A stretch of DNA of 20,644 bases from an uncultured Atopobiaceae bacterium. GTDB taxonomy: Bacteria > Actinomycetota > Coriobacteriia > Coriobacteriales > Atopobiaceae. The position numbers and the translations under genes are program-made. The DNA lies in NCBI GenBank assembly GCA_900770865.1, contig CAAGLU010000206.1, positions 1 to 20,644 of the forward strand, read 5' to 3'. How positions within the stretch are numbered: position 1 is the first letter of the stretch; every line of letters starts with the position of its first letter. Below the pieces are notes generated by a model. That model ran no database searches, had not been told where the DNA came from, and saw only the letters and a program-made list of their open reading frames with translations. Positions 1 to 7,669 of this stretch are shown here, in pieces.

Positions 1-744
1 CTCATGGGACTTCTGTACTGCTTCCTCACCGTCACGCTGCGAGCCAACCAGAACGTCACCGGCCTTGCCATGACCACCTTTGGCGTTGGCTTTGGCAACT
101 TCTTTGGCGGCTCGCTCATTAAGCTCGCGGGTGCGGACGTCCCCTCCATCTCGCTCTCGACCACGTCGGGCCTCTTTAGGACCACGCTTCCGTTTGCGGG
201 TTCCCTTGGCGACTTTGGTCAGATGTTCCTCTCGTTTGGCTTCCTTGCCTACGTTGCCATCGTGATTGCGCTTGTCTCGTCACACGTGCTCACAAAGACC
301 CGCATCGGGCTGCAGCTGAGGGCCGTGGGCGAGGACCCGGCCACCGCAGATGCGGCGGGCATCGACATCACGCGCTACAAGTATGTGGCAACCTGTCTTG
401 GTTGCATGATCGCTGGCCTTGGCGGCCTCTACTACGTGATGGACTATGCCAACGGCGTGTGGTCGAATGATGCCTTTGGCGACCGTGGCTGGCTCGCCAT
501 CGCGCTGGTCATCTTCACGATTTGGCGGCCCAACGTGAGCATTCTTGCCTCGATCCTCTTTGGCGGCCTCTACATCCTGTACCTCTTCATCCCGACGGGC
601 ACTGACCTCGCCGTCAAGGAGCTCTACAAGATGCTTCCCTATGTTGTCACCATCATCGTGCTGGTCATCACGAGCGTGCGTAACAAGCGAGAGAACCAAC
701 CCCCGGAAGGCCTTGGCTTGCCTTACTTCCGAGAAGATCGCTAG
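1..744 (+). CDS. ABC transporter permease, nucleoside/simple-sugar type (3' part)
   Basis: Inner-membrane permease of the BPD_transp_2 (RbsC/YufQ-like) family, which with a BmpA-type lipoprotein and a double ATPase imports nucleosides or simple sugars. The frame is open from base 1, so the ATG at position 4 is probably internal and the N-terminal part lies outside the window. About 247 residues remain. They contain several hydrophobic segments (for example around residues 75-95, 125-145, 160-175, 178-198 and 210-225) and the family's cytoplasmic loop with TRIGLQLRAVGEDPATADAAG, in which GEDPATADAAGI is the conserved permease-ATPase coupling region. The protein ends in a charged tail. In the usual order the partner permease and ATPase lie upstream. 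The substrate cannot be settled from this fragment; nucleoside is the best guess because the sequence resembles YufQ/NupQ more than RbsC. Confidence 0.85.
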   Translation, partial: LMGLLYCFLTVTLRANQNVTGLAMTTFGVGFGNFFGGSLIKLAGADVPSISLSTTSGLFRTTLPFAGSLGDFGQMFLSFGFLAYVAIVIALVSSHVLTKTRIGLQLRAVGEDPATADAAGIDITRYKYVATCLGCMIAGLGGLYYVMDYANGVWSNDAFGDRGWLAIALVIFTIWRPNVSILASILFGGLYILYLFIPTGTDLAVKELYKMLPYVVTIIVLVITSVRNKRENQPPEGLGLPYFREDR

Positions 745-755
745 CGTCGTCGTTT

Positions 756-790
756 GGATGAGACAAAGGGAGTTTCCCTTTGTCTCATCC
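756..790. terminator. Perfect 16-bp hairpin between convergent genes
   Basis: GGATGAGACAAAGGGA (756-771) is followed by a 3-base loop and its exact reverse complement (775-790). It sits between the converging permease and dinB genes and includes the dinB stop codon (785-787). The position and the perfect symmetry suggest a bidirectional terminator. Neither side has a strong U-run, so termination may be inefficient or factor-assisted. Confidence 0.7.
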
Positions 791-2047
791 GTCGTTCTTA
801 CCCATGGGCGCGGTTCCCGTGGTGTGGTCGCGGAAGCGCAGGTCTCGGCCATAGCTCACGGCGTCGTCGCCAAAGCGGTCGCGCAGGGCATCCGTGAGCT
901 TCGAGATGGCTGCCTGGTCGCGATGGGCGCCGGCGGATTCGCTTGTCTCTTCAAAGAGGCCCATCTGCTGGCCTAGGCCGTCCGAGAAGTCCGAAATCCC
1001 CACGCCCACAAGGCGCACCGGCGTTCCCTCGCGCCAGAGCCCACCAAGGAGGTCAACGGCAACAGGACCAAAGACATGCTCGTCGTTGGTGGGAGAGGGG
1101 AGCTGTCGCTGAGCCGTGCGTACGTGGAGGTCCGCATAGCGAAGCTTGAGGGTGACGGTGCTGCCGGCAAGTCCCTTTCGGCGCAGCCTTCTTCCCGTCA
1201 TCGCGGCTATGTGGAGCACGGCAGCGCGCACCTCGTCCCCGATCGTAAGGTCATGGTCGAACGTCCGCTCATTAGAGACGGACTTCACCTCCTCGGGCAT
1301 GGCACGCTCTGCCACGCGGCTCCTCTCGAGGCCCGCTGCGCGCTCCACCAGCCGGGGGCCCATTACGCCAAACGTTGCGCGCAGCTCCTTGGCGTCAGCC
1401 CGCGCCAGGTCCCCAAGCGTGTGTATGCCCATGGCCGCCAGGCGTCTCTCGGTGGCAGGTCCGACGCCGCTCATGGCTCCCGTGGGAAGGGGAGCCAAAA
1501 AAGTTCCCTCAGTGCCGGGGAAGACAACCGTGAGCCCACGCGGCTTGTCCCTCTCGGAGGCTATCTTGGCTACGGTCTTATTCACGCCAAGGCCAATCGA
1601 GCAGTTCACCCCAAGTCTGGCAACGCGAGTCTGTACGCGTCGGCAAATCTGTATGGGGTTCTCGCGCGAAAAACGCCCCGGGGTCACGTCGAAGAACGCC
1701 TCGTCGATGGAGACCTGCTCTACGAGCGGTGTCTCGGAAGTGAGGATGTCCATGACAGCGGCGCTCACCTCGCGGTAGCGGGTGAAGTTACCCTGCGTCC
1801 ATATGGCGTTGGGGCAGAGTCTCCTTGCCTGCGCAGATGGCATGGCGGAGTGTACGCCATAGCGCCTTGCCTCGTAGGATGCCGTCGAGACCACGCCGCG
1901 ATGGTCGGCGGAGCCGCCTACAATCACGGGCAGCCCGCGCCACTCGGGATGGTCGAGCTGCTCGACCGACGCGAAGAACGCGTCGAGGTCGAGAAGGCCA
2001 ATGGCCGGTCCGTCCCATTCGAGGATGTCGTGTGCTCTCTCTGTCAT
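785..2047 (-). CDS. dinB: DNA polymerase IV (Y-family translesion polymerase)
   Basis: Error-prone polymerase that copies past damaged template bases. The 420-residue product has the Y-family palm carboxylates D20 and D22 in LLDLDAFFASVE, with F25 at the usual steric-gate position, and the second pair D115/E116 in SIDEAFFDV. The fingers and palm are intact (SIGLGVNKTVAKIASERDKP), followed by a little-finger domain. A beta-clamp binding motif, QQMGLF, occupies residues 360-365, about 55 residues before the end rather than at the extreme C-terminus. The ATG at 2047 is chosen because everything upstream in frame overlaps the sensor-kinase gene and matches no family sequence, and there is no later ATG/GTG/TTG before the catalytic motif. 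The gene begins 7 bases after the kinase stop codon. A GAGG lies only 1 base from the ATG, too close for a normal ribosome-binding site, so translational coupling or leaderless expression is likely. I saw no clear LexA box. Confidence 0.93.
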   Translation of the reverse strand: MTERAHDILEWDGPAIGLLDLDAFFASVEQLDHPEWRGLPVIVGGSADHRGVVSTASYEARRYGVHSAMPSAQARRLCPNAIWTQGNFTRYREVSAAVMDILTSETPLVEQVSIDEAFFDVTPGRFSRENPIQICRRVQTRVARLGVNCSIGLGVNKTVAKIASERDKPRGLTVVFPGTEGTFLAPLPTGAMSGVGPATERRLAAMGIHTLGDLARADAKELRATFGVMGPRLVERAAGLERSRVAERAMPEEVKSVSNERTFDHDLTIGDEVRAAVLHIAAMTGRRLRRKGLAGSTVTLKLRYADLHVRTAQRQLPSPTNDEHVFGPVAVDLLGGLWREGTPVRLVGVGISDFSDGLGQQMGLFEETSESAGAHRDQAAISKLTDALRDRFGDDAVSYGRDLRFRDHTTGTAPMGKNDG

Positions 2048-2053
2048 ACCTCG

Positions 2054-2059
2054 ATTATA
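2054..2059 (-). promoter_or_regulatory. Candidate -10 element placed for a leaderless dinB transcript
   Basis: A consensus TATAAT on the minus strand overlaps the last codons of the sensor-kinase gene (its TAA stop is inside it). Six bases separate it from the dinB ATG, so transcription would start at the A of the ATG. No convincing -35 hexamer lies 16-18 bases upstream. A chance match from Leu-stop codons (CTA TAA T) is possible. Confidence 0.35.
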
Positions 2060-3284
2060 GGGTGATGGTGAAGGTGGTGCCCTCCTCGGCGGTGCTCGTG
2101 GCGGCGATGGAGCCGCCATGGGCGTCGACGATGCCCTTGCAGATGGCAAGCCCTAGGCCAAAGCCGCCGGTCTCCTCGCGGCTGCGCGCCTTGTCGGAGC
2201 GGTAGAAGCGGTCGAAGATGTGCTCGAGGTCGTCGGGGTCCATGGGTGCGCTCGCGTTGTTCACGGTGAGCACCACGTGCTTGTCGGCCCTCTTGAGGCG
2301 CACGCTCACGGCAGTCCCCTTTGTGGCGTACTTGGTTGCGTTGTCGACAAGCGTCCGCACAGCCCGCGCGATCTGTGTCCGGTCTGCCTGGATGTGGATG
2401 TTTGGCTCGATGTCACTCTCGATTGAGCAGCCGCGCTCGTAGGCAACGCCATCGAACTCGATGGCGCACTCGTCGACCACCTCTGAGAGGTCAACGTCCT
2501 CGAAGGCAAGGACGTGCTTGGCGCCGTCTGCCTGCGCCTCGTCCGTGCGGGCCAACGTGAGCAGGTCCTCCACAAGTGCCTTCATGTGGCTTGCCTCGTC
2601 GTTGGTGCTCTCGACCCATGTGCGGGTCTCCTCGGGCATCTGGGGGTCGTCGAGCAGTATCTGCGTGTTGGCAAGGATGACGGCAAGCGGGGTCTTGAGC
2701 TCGTGCGATGCGTCGGACACAAAGCGCCGCTGAGAGTCCCACGACTTCTGAATGGGCTTCATGATCCATGCCGAGAGGACCCAGACTATGGCAAATAGTA
2801 CCGCCATGGCGACAAGTACAATCACGACGTCGGTTGCGGTCTGCCGCGCGAGGGCGGCGTCAACGGACTGCGTATCGACGATGGAGATGCGCCAACCGGT
2901 CTCGTTCCGTGTGCGCATCCACGAGAGGTGCAGGTTCGCGTCGTGTCCAGAGTCTTCGTTCGATGAAAGGACCTCTGCGATTACCTGTGTGAGGACGTCG
3001 GGGTCAATGTAGTAGGAGCTTTTCGCAATGATGGTGCCGTCGGTCGAGACGTCAGCCGAGAGCGTGAGCCAGTTGGGCCCATGTGACTCGTCCCCGTCTC
3101 CCTGGTCGCCAAAGCGCGGCGTGAAGTCGAGGTCTTCCTTGAGCCCATGGGTCAGCGCCGAATAGACCATGCTGGACTGGTTCATGTAGCTGCTCACAAG
3201 CGCCGATCCAAGAGCAACCACAAGAACCAGTCCGACAAGGGTCATGGTTATGACAACGAACTCCCTGCGAAGCTTCTGCAGCAT
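2055..3284 (-). CDS. Membrane-bound sensor histidine kinase
   Basis: Sensor half of a two-component system; it should phosphorylate the response regulator encoded just upstream. The 409-residue product has a first transmembrane helix at about 9-34, an extracytoplasmic region of about 115 residues with no domain I recognise, a second helix at about 151-175, and a HisKA domain with the phospho-acceptor H194 in SDASHELKTPL. The ATPase domain has an N-box (N315 in LVDNATKYATKG), the HIFDRFYR motif and the GGFGLGLAICKGIV G-box. Only about 10 residues separate helix 2 from HisKA, so there is no HAMP domain. A GTG at 3293 is possible, but the ATG at 3284 is preferred because GGGAGG lies correctly in front of it. 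The gap to the regulator gene is 36 bases and to dinB 7 bases, so the three genes are probably one operon. The signal sensed is unknown. Confidence 0.92.
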   Translation of the reverse strand: MLQKLRREFVVITMTLVGLVLVVALGSALVSSYMNQSSMVYSALTHGLKEDLDFTPRFGDQGDGDESHGPNWLTLSADVSTDGTIIAKSSYYIDPDVLTQVIAEVLSSNEDSGHDANLHLSWMRTRNETGWRISIVDTQSVDAALARQTATDVVIVLVAMAVLFAIVWVLSAWIMKPIQKSWDSQRRFVSDASHELKTPLAVILANTQILLDDPQMPEETRTWVESTNDEASHMKALVEDLLTLARTDEAQADGAKHVLAFEDVDLSEVVDECAIEFDGVAYERGCSIESDIEPNIHIQADRTQIARAVRTLVDNATKYATKGTAVSVRLKRADKHVVLTVNNASAPMDPDDLEHIFDRFYRSDKARSREETGGFGLGLAICKGIVDAHGGSIAATSTAEEGTTFTITL

Positions 3285-3290
3285 CCGAGG

Positions 3291-3298
3291 CACCTCCC
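3291..3298 (-). promoter_or_regulatory. Ribosome-binding site that decides the kinase start
   Basis: GGGAGGTG on the minus strand lies 6 bases before the ATG at 3284. The alternative in-frame GTG is part of this same sequence and would have no binding site of its own. Confidence 0.7.
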
Positions 3299-3320
3299 AG
3301 CAAGGTCCGGCGGTCTCCTG

Positions 3321-3998
<678 letters not shown>

Positions 3999-4033
3999 GA
4001 GGGTTCCTCCTAAATTTGCGTCCTGCCTGGATA

Positions 4034-4066
4034 ATCGTACGTTGTGAGTCTTAAATCCCACTTAAA
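4034..4066 (-). promoter_or_regulatory. Promoter with OmpR-type direct repeat for the regulator-kinase-dinB operon
   Basis: On the minus strand TTTAAG-TGGGA-TTTAAG (4066 down to 4050) is a perfect 6-base direct repeat with an 11-base period. It ends 10 bases before a -10-like TACGAT (4039-4034). That geometry is typical of PhoB/PhoP-like activators, whose box replaces the -35 element. The nearest gene encodes such a regulator, so autoregulation is the simplest reading. No binding has been shown. Confidence 0.5.
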
Positions 4067-4114
4067 CGGCTAGTCGATGCACCCCGTAAGCACATGGTTC
4101 ACAAAATCTGCAAC

Positions 4115-4142
4115 TTGCGCACCTGCTGGGTGGGCGTAGAAT
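4115..4142 (+). promoter_or_regulatory. Candidate promoter of the rpsP operon
   Basis: TTGCGC (4115-4120) and TAGAAT (4137-4142) are separated by 16 bases. The -10 matches the consensus at 5 of 6 bases; the -35 matches only in TTG. It would give a leader of about 70 bases before rpsP. The 218-base gap 3999-4216 thus holds two divergent promoters; I see nothing else in it. Confidence 0.45.
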
Positions 4143-4216
4143 GTCTAGTTGCTATGTGGCTATGCGGTGCAGCCATGACACTACACCAGGGCACCGCTCG
4201 TATGGAGGAGTTTTCA

Positions 4217-4552
4217 TTGGCAGTTAAGATTCGTCTGGCCCGTCACGGTGCCAAGAAGCGTCCGTACTATCGCATCGTCGTCGCCGACAGCCGCATGCCT
4301 CGCGATGGCCGCTACATCGAGCAGGTGGGCCGTTACAACCCCCTGACCAACCCCAAGACCATCGAGATTGACCTCGAGAAGGTCGACGCTTGGATTTCCA
4401 AGGGCGCCCAGCCCACCAACTCCGTCTCTCACCTCATCGACGTTGTCCGCAACGGTCAGCCCGTCGTCGAGAAGAAGGCCAAGATCTCCAAGAAGGCCGC
4501 TGCCAAGGCTGCCAAGGCGGCCGAGGAGGCTGCTGAGGCTGCTGCCGAGTAG
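4217..4552 (+). CDS. rpsP: 30S ribosomal protein bS16
   Basis: Small-subunit protein needed for 30S assembly. The 111-residue product opens with the family signature (L/M)AVKIRLARHGAKKRPYYRIVVADSR and continues with RDGRYIEQVGRYNPL. Residues 1-80 are the conserved core; the last 25 or so are a Lys/Ala/Glu-rich tail, common in high-GC Gram-positives. The start is TTG at 4217, since GGAGGAG lies 6 bases upstream and S16 normally begins exactly here; the open frame extending back to 4094 does not match the family. First gene of the rpsP-khpA-rimM-trmD-lepB operon, with strongly C-ending codon use, as expected for a highly expressed gene. Confidence 0.97.
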   Translation: MAVKIRLARHGAKKRPYYRIVVADSRMPRDGRYIEQVGRYNPLTNPKTIEIDLEKVDAWISKGAQPTNSVSHLIDVVRNGQPVVEKKAKISKKAAAKAAKAAEEAAEAAAE

Positions 4553-4562
4553 GGGCGCCTCC

Positions 4563-4850
4563 ATGGAAGACACCATTAACGACGAGGTCGACGAGGAGCA
4601 GGAGATGGCCTCTGACAAGGTCGCGGACCTTGTGGAGTACATTGTCTGCGGTCTCGTTGACGACGAGGGTGCCGTCTCGCTTGACGTCACTGACAGCGAC
4701 GAGGGCTCCCTCATCGAGGTTACGTGTGCCGAGGAGGACGCTGGTCGCGTGATTGGCCGCAAGGGCCGCACGATCAAGGCCATCCGTACCCTCGCGCGCG
4801 CCCTAGGGCAGCGCGTGGGGACCTCTGTCGAGGTCGAGGTCGTAGGCTAG
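4563..4850 (+). CDS. khpA: KhpA, KH-domain RNA-binding protein
   Basis: Small single-KH-domain protein that, with KhpB (Jag/EloR) in other Gram-positives, binds RNA and affects cell elongation and division. The 95-residue product has the KhpA core ADLVEYIVCGLVDDEGAV followed by the KH signature RVIGRKGRTIKAIRTLARA, where GRKG is the RNA-binding GXXG loop. It lies 10 bases after rpsP and 6 bases before rimM, the usual place for this gene. The start is uncertain: the ATG at 4563 adds an acidic 14-residue lead, while the ATG at 4605 has a better spaced GAGGAG and would give 81 residues, closer to the family's usual length of 75-82. Confidence 0.92.
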   Translation: MEDTINDEVDEEQEMASDKVADLVEYIVCGLVDDEGAVSLDVTDSDEGSLIEVTCAEEDAGRVIGRKGRTIKAIRTLARALGQRVGTSVEVEVVG

Positions 4851-4856
4851 GCTACC

Positions 4857-5381
4857 TTGCGTGATCGCTACAGAGTCATAGCCCGTGTCGAGAAGTTACA
4901 CGGAAGAACGGGGGAGGTCGTGACGGTTACCGTTCACGGCCTTCCCCCTCTTGTTCGCGAGGGCCTCGAGGTCTTCGTGGTGCCCCCTCGTCTCAAGGGA
5001 CCAAGGTCCCACGTGGTGAAGCGCGTCTCCGAAGGCGCGCATGGCCAGCTTGTCTCGCTTTCTGGCGTGACGGGCATCAATGAGGCTGACGGCCTTCGTG
5101 GTCGCTACCTCCTCGCACGCGAGAAAGACCTGCCGGATGACGTTGCGCTTCACGACGCCGAGGCGCTCTTTGGTCGCGAGGTCACTGACGAGAGCCTTGG
5201 CTTTCTCGGCACCATCGAGGAGGTCATGGTGGGGCCCGCCAACGATGTCTGGGTTATCGAGGGTCCGTTTGGCGAGGTGCTTGTGCCCGTTGTGGAAGAC
5301 GTTGTCCTGGAGGTTCCGGATACCGGCGCCATTCGGGTCCGCGTGCCTTCGGGCCTTGTCGACGGCGGTGACGTCCAGTGA
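4857..5381 (+). CDS. rimM: Ribosome maturation factor RimM
   Basis: Binds the 30S head through ribosomal protein uS19 and helps 16S rRNA maturation. The 174-residue length is typical. The N-terminal RimM beta-barrel covers about 1-85 (RYRVIARVEKLHGRTGEVVTV, a variant of the family's G-x-HGxxGE start), and a PRC-barrel domain covers about 95-170 (LFGREVTDESLGFLGTIEEVM, GEVLVPVVEDVVLEV). The TTG at 4857 is the only plausible in-frame start after the khpA stop, and its binding site is weak, so coupling to khpA translation is likely. Its TGA overlaps the trmD start in the sequence GTGA. Confidence 0.93.
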   Translation: MRDRYRVIARVEKLHGRTGEVVTVTVHGLPPLVREGLEVFVVPPRLKGPRSHVVKRVSEGAHGQLVSLSGVTGINEADGLRGRYLLAREKDLPDDVALHDAEALFGREVTDESLGFLGTIEEVMVGPANDVWVIEGPFGEVLVPVVEDVVLEVPDTGAIRVRVPSGLVDGGDVQ

Positions 5382-6157
5382 TCATCGAGACCCTCTCTGT
5401 CTTTCCGGGCGTCTTCTCGCCCTACCTGGATGCCTCGATTATGGGGCGTGCGCAGGCCAAGGGCATCTTCTCGTTTGAGGCGTACGACCTCAGGGACTGG
5501 ACCCATGATCGACATCGCACGGTTGACGATGCGCCGTTTGGCGGGGGCCAGGGCATGCTGATGAAGCCTGCGCCTATCTTCGAGGCGGTTCGCGACATTT
5601 CTTCTCGCGGAGAGTGTGCTCCGCACGTGGTGTTCTTCTCGCCCTGCGGCCGTCGCTTTGACGAGGCTGTGGCAGAGCGTCTCTCCCACGAGAAGCGCCT
5701 ACTCTTTGTCTGCGGTCGCTACGAGGGTATGGATGAGCGCGCCTACAGCCTCGCTGACGACGTCCTGTCGTTGGGAGATTATGTTCTCACGGGCGGGGAG
5801 CTTCCCGCGCTTGTCGTTATCGACGCCGTGGTGCGCCTGTTGCCTGGTGCTCTTGGGGACGAGATGAGCGCTCGCGACGAGTCATTCTCGGATGGACTGC
5901 TCGAGTACGCTCAGTACACGCGCCCGGCGGACTATGATGGGCAACGCGTGCCTGAGGTCCTTCTCTCCGGCGATCACGGAGCGGTGAACGCCTGGCGTAG
6001 GAAAAGCGCCATCGAGCGCACTGCCCGCTGGCGCCCCGACTTGCTTGACGGTGCCGGTCTCTCTGCGGAAGAGTGGGAGCTTGCGCACCGGGCGATGGGG
6101 GAGGGCCATGATTCACAACGGCCCGGCAACGACGGTTCTGTAGTAGAAGGGGAGTAG
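5378..6157 (+). CDS. trmD: tRNA (guanine-N1)-methyltransferase TrmD
   Basis: Makes m1G37 in tRNAs that read codons starting with C or G, using S-adenosylmethionine, and so prevents +1 frameshifting. The product has 259 residues. SPOUT-family landmarks are present: FGGGQGMLMKPAP (54-66), CGRYEGMDER (112-121), the knotted SAM site SLGDYVLTGGE (131-141) and SFSDGLLEYAQYTRP (169-183) with the catalytic aspartate D172. VPEVLLSGDH (191-200) and the C-terminal helical domain follow. It starts with GTG, overlapping the rimM stop by 4 bases (GTGA), which indicates translational coupling. The last 20 or so residues are Gly/Ser-rich and poorly conserved. The downstream gene is lepB, not rplS as in most bacteria. 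Confidence 0.97.
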   Translation: MIIETLSVFPGVFSPYLDASIMGRAQAKGIFSFEAYDLRDWTHDRHRTVDDAPFGGGQGMLMKPAPIFEAVRDISSRGECAPHVVFFSPCGRRFDEAVAERLSHEKRLLFVCGRYEGMDERAYSLADDVLSLGDYVLTGGELPALVVIDAVVRLLPGALGDEMSARDESFSDGLLEYAQYTRPADYDGQRVPEVLLSGDHGAVNAWRRKSAIERTARWRPDLLDGAGLSAEEWELAHRAMGEGHDSQRPGNDGSVVEGE

Positions 6158-6158
6158 C

Positions 6159-6719
6159 GTGGCCAAGGGCAAGGCAAAGGAGAAGAAGGGCGGCTTTCTC
6201 GACGTTGTCGTGACCATCCTCGTTGCGCTTGGCGTGGCTCTGCTCCTACGCACCTTTGTGGTGGGGGTTTACGAGGTCCCCTCGGGCTCCATGCTTGAGA
6301 CCATCCAGGAGGGAGACCTGCTCCTTGGCGAGAAGGTCACACTCAACTGGGAGTCTCCCAAAGCGGGTGACGTTGTGACTTTCGAGAGCCCGCGCGAGCC
6401 CGGAACCACCCTCGTTAAGCGTGTGATTGCCGTTGCCGGCCAGACCGTCGACCTGCGTGACGGCAATGTCTACGTGGACGGGGTCCAGCTCGACGAGTCC
6501 TCCTATACCCTTGGCAAGCCCAGCTACTCGCTTTCGGACCAGGCTGGCTCGGCAGGCATTAGCTATCCATACACCATCCCGGATGGCTACATCTGGGTTA
6601 TGGGCGACAACCGCACCAACTCCCTCGACTCGCGCTACTTTGGGCCAGTGAGGGTGAGCTCGGTGACGTCGAAGATACTCTGCATCTATTGGCCGATTTC
6701 CGACGTGAAGGCCCTCTAG
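6159..6719 (+). CDS. lepB: Signal peptidase I
   Basis: Membrane serine protease that removes signal peptides from exported proteins. The product has 186 residues: a lysine-rich cytoplasmic start, one transmembrane helix at about 13-36, and the catalytic domain outside. The Ser/Lys dyad is S44 in VPSGSM and K87 in TLVKRVIA; the other signature is MGDNRTNSLDSRYFGPV. The length and single helix match the Gram-positive SipS type. The GTG at 6159 lies one base after the trmD stop with GGGGAG 5 bases upstream, so it belongs to the trmD operon. lepB-type genes are often found in this operon next to rplS. Confidence 0.95.
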   Translation: MAKGKAKEKKGGFLDVVVTILVALGVALLLRTFVVGVYEVPSGSMLETIQEGDLLLGEKVTLNWESPKAGDVVTFESPREPGTTLVKRVIAVAGQTVDLRDGNVYVDGVQLDESSYTLGKPSYSLSDQAGSAGISYPYTIPDGYIWVMGDNRTNSLDSRYFGPVRVSSVTSKILCIYWPISDVKAL

Positions 6720-6757
6720 CGGCCGCGTCGGTGTCTCCTCCCGGAGGAAGGACGGAT

Positions 6758-7669
6758 ATGAGCGAAAGCCCGCTTACGTTCCAAGACATGATCCTCGCCC
6801 TTGAGCACTATTGGGCCGACAAGGGCTGTACCGTGATGCAGCCGTACGACTCAGAGGTGGGCGCGGGCACGTTCCACACGGCCACCCTCCTGCGCTCGCT
6901 TGGCCCCGCCGCCTGGCGCACCTGCTATCCGCAGCCGTGCCGTCGCCCGGCGGACGGCCGCTATGGCGAGAACCCCAACCGCCTGCAGCACTACTACCAG
7001 TTCCAGGTGCTCCTCAAGCCATCGCCCGTCGACTCGCAGGACCTCTACCTCGGCTCTCTTGCCGCCATCGGCCTTGACCCCGCCGAGCACGACGTCCGCT
7101 TTGTCGAGGACGACTGGGAGAGCCCCACGCTTGGCGCCTGGGGACTTGGCTGGGAGGTGTGGATGGATGGCATGGAGGTCACGCAGTTCACCTACTTCCA
7201 GCAGGTGGGCGGCATTGAGGTCGACCCCGTGCCCGTCGAGATCACCTATGGCCTCGAGCGCATCGCCATGTATGCGCAGGGCGTGAACTCGGTCTATGAC
7301 ATCGTGTGGAGCTACCTGCCTGACGGCACGCCCATGACCTATGGCGACGTCTTCCTTGAGAACGAGCGTGAGTTCTCTGCGTACAACTTCGAGGTTGCCA
7401 ACGTCGAACTCATGCGCGAGAAGTTCGACGAGTACGAGGCCGAGTGCCATTCCTGCCTCGACGCGCACCTGCCGCTTCCCGCCTATGACTGCGTGATGAA
7501 GTGCAGCCACGCGTTCAACCTGCTCGACTCCCGCGGGGCAATCTCCGCTACCGAGCGTGCCAACTACATCCTGCGCGTCCGTACCGTTGCCAAGGACTGC
7601 TGCGAGGCCTACCTCGCCGAGGTGGCTGGCGAGAAGGACGACGCATCCACGAAGGGGGAGGTGGCCTAG
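6758..7669 (+). CDS. glyQ: Glycyl-tRNA synthetase alpha subunit
   Basis: Catalytic subunit of the alpha2beta2 bacterial GlyRS, activating glycine with ATP and charging tRNA-Gly. The 303-residue length is normal. Family sequences are intact: LTFQDMILALEHYWADKGC, GAGTFHTATLLRSLGP, RRPADGRYGENPNRLQHYYQ, and the class-II active-site region MEVTQFTYFQQVGG with VEITYGLERIAMY. The ATG at 6758 follows GGAGG (6743-6747); the open frame continues back into lepB but matches nothing. Only 38 bases separate it from lepB, with no terminator seen, so read-through from the trmD operon is likely. There is no room for a T-box leader. Confidence 0.97.
   Translation: MSESPLTFQDMILALEHYWADKGCTVMQPYDSEVGAGTFHTATLLRSLGPAAWRTCYPQPCRRPADGRYGENPNRLQHYYQFQVLLKPSPVDSQDLYLGSLAAIGLDPAEHDVRFVEDDWESPTLGAWGLGWEVWMDGMEVTQFTYFQQVGGIEVDPVPVEITYGLERIAMYAQGVNSVYDIVWSYLPDGTPMTYGDVFLENEREFSAYNFEVANVELMREKFDEYEAECHSCLDAHLPLPAYDCVMKCSHAFNLLDSRGAISATERANYILRVRTVAKDCCEAYLAEVAGEKDDASTKGEVA

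Noticed and set aside
1076..2065. Plus-strand frame of 329 codons opposite dinB
   Set aside because: The minus strand encodes an intact DinB with all catalytic motifs; the plus-strand product is unrecognisable.
2040..2110. LexA (SOS) box before dinB
   Set aside because: No match to the Gram-positive (CGAACN4GTTCG) or E. coli-type box was found near the start.
6720..6757. T-box riboswitch in front of glyQ
   Set aside because: Only 38 bases separate lepB and glyQ, far too few for a T-box leader, and no T-box sequence is seen.
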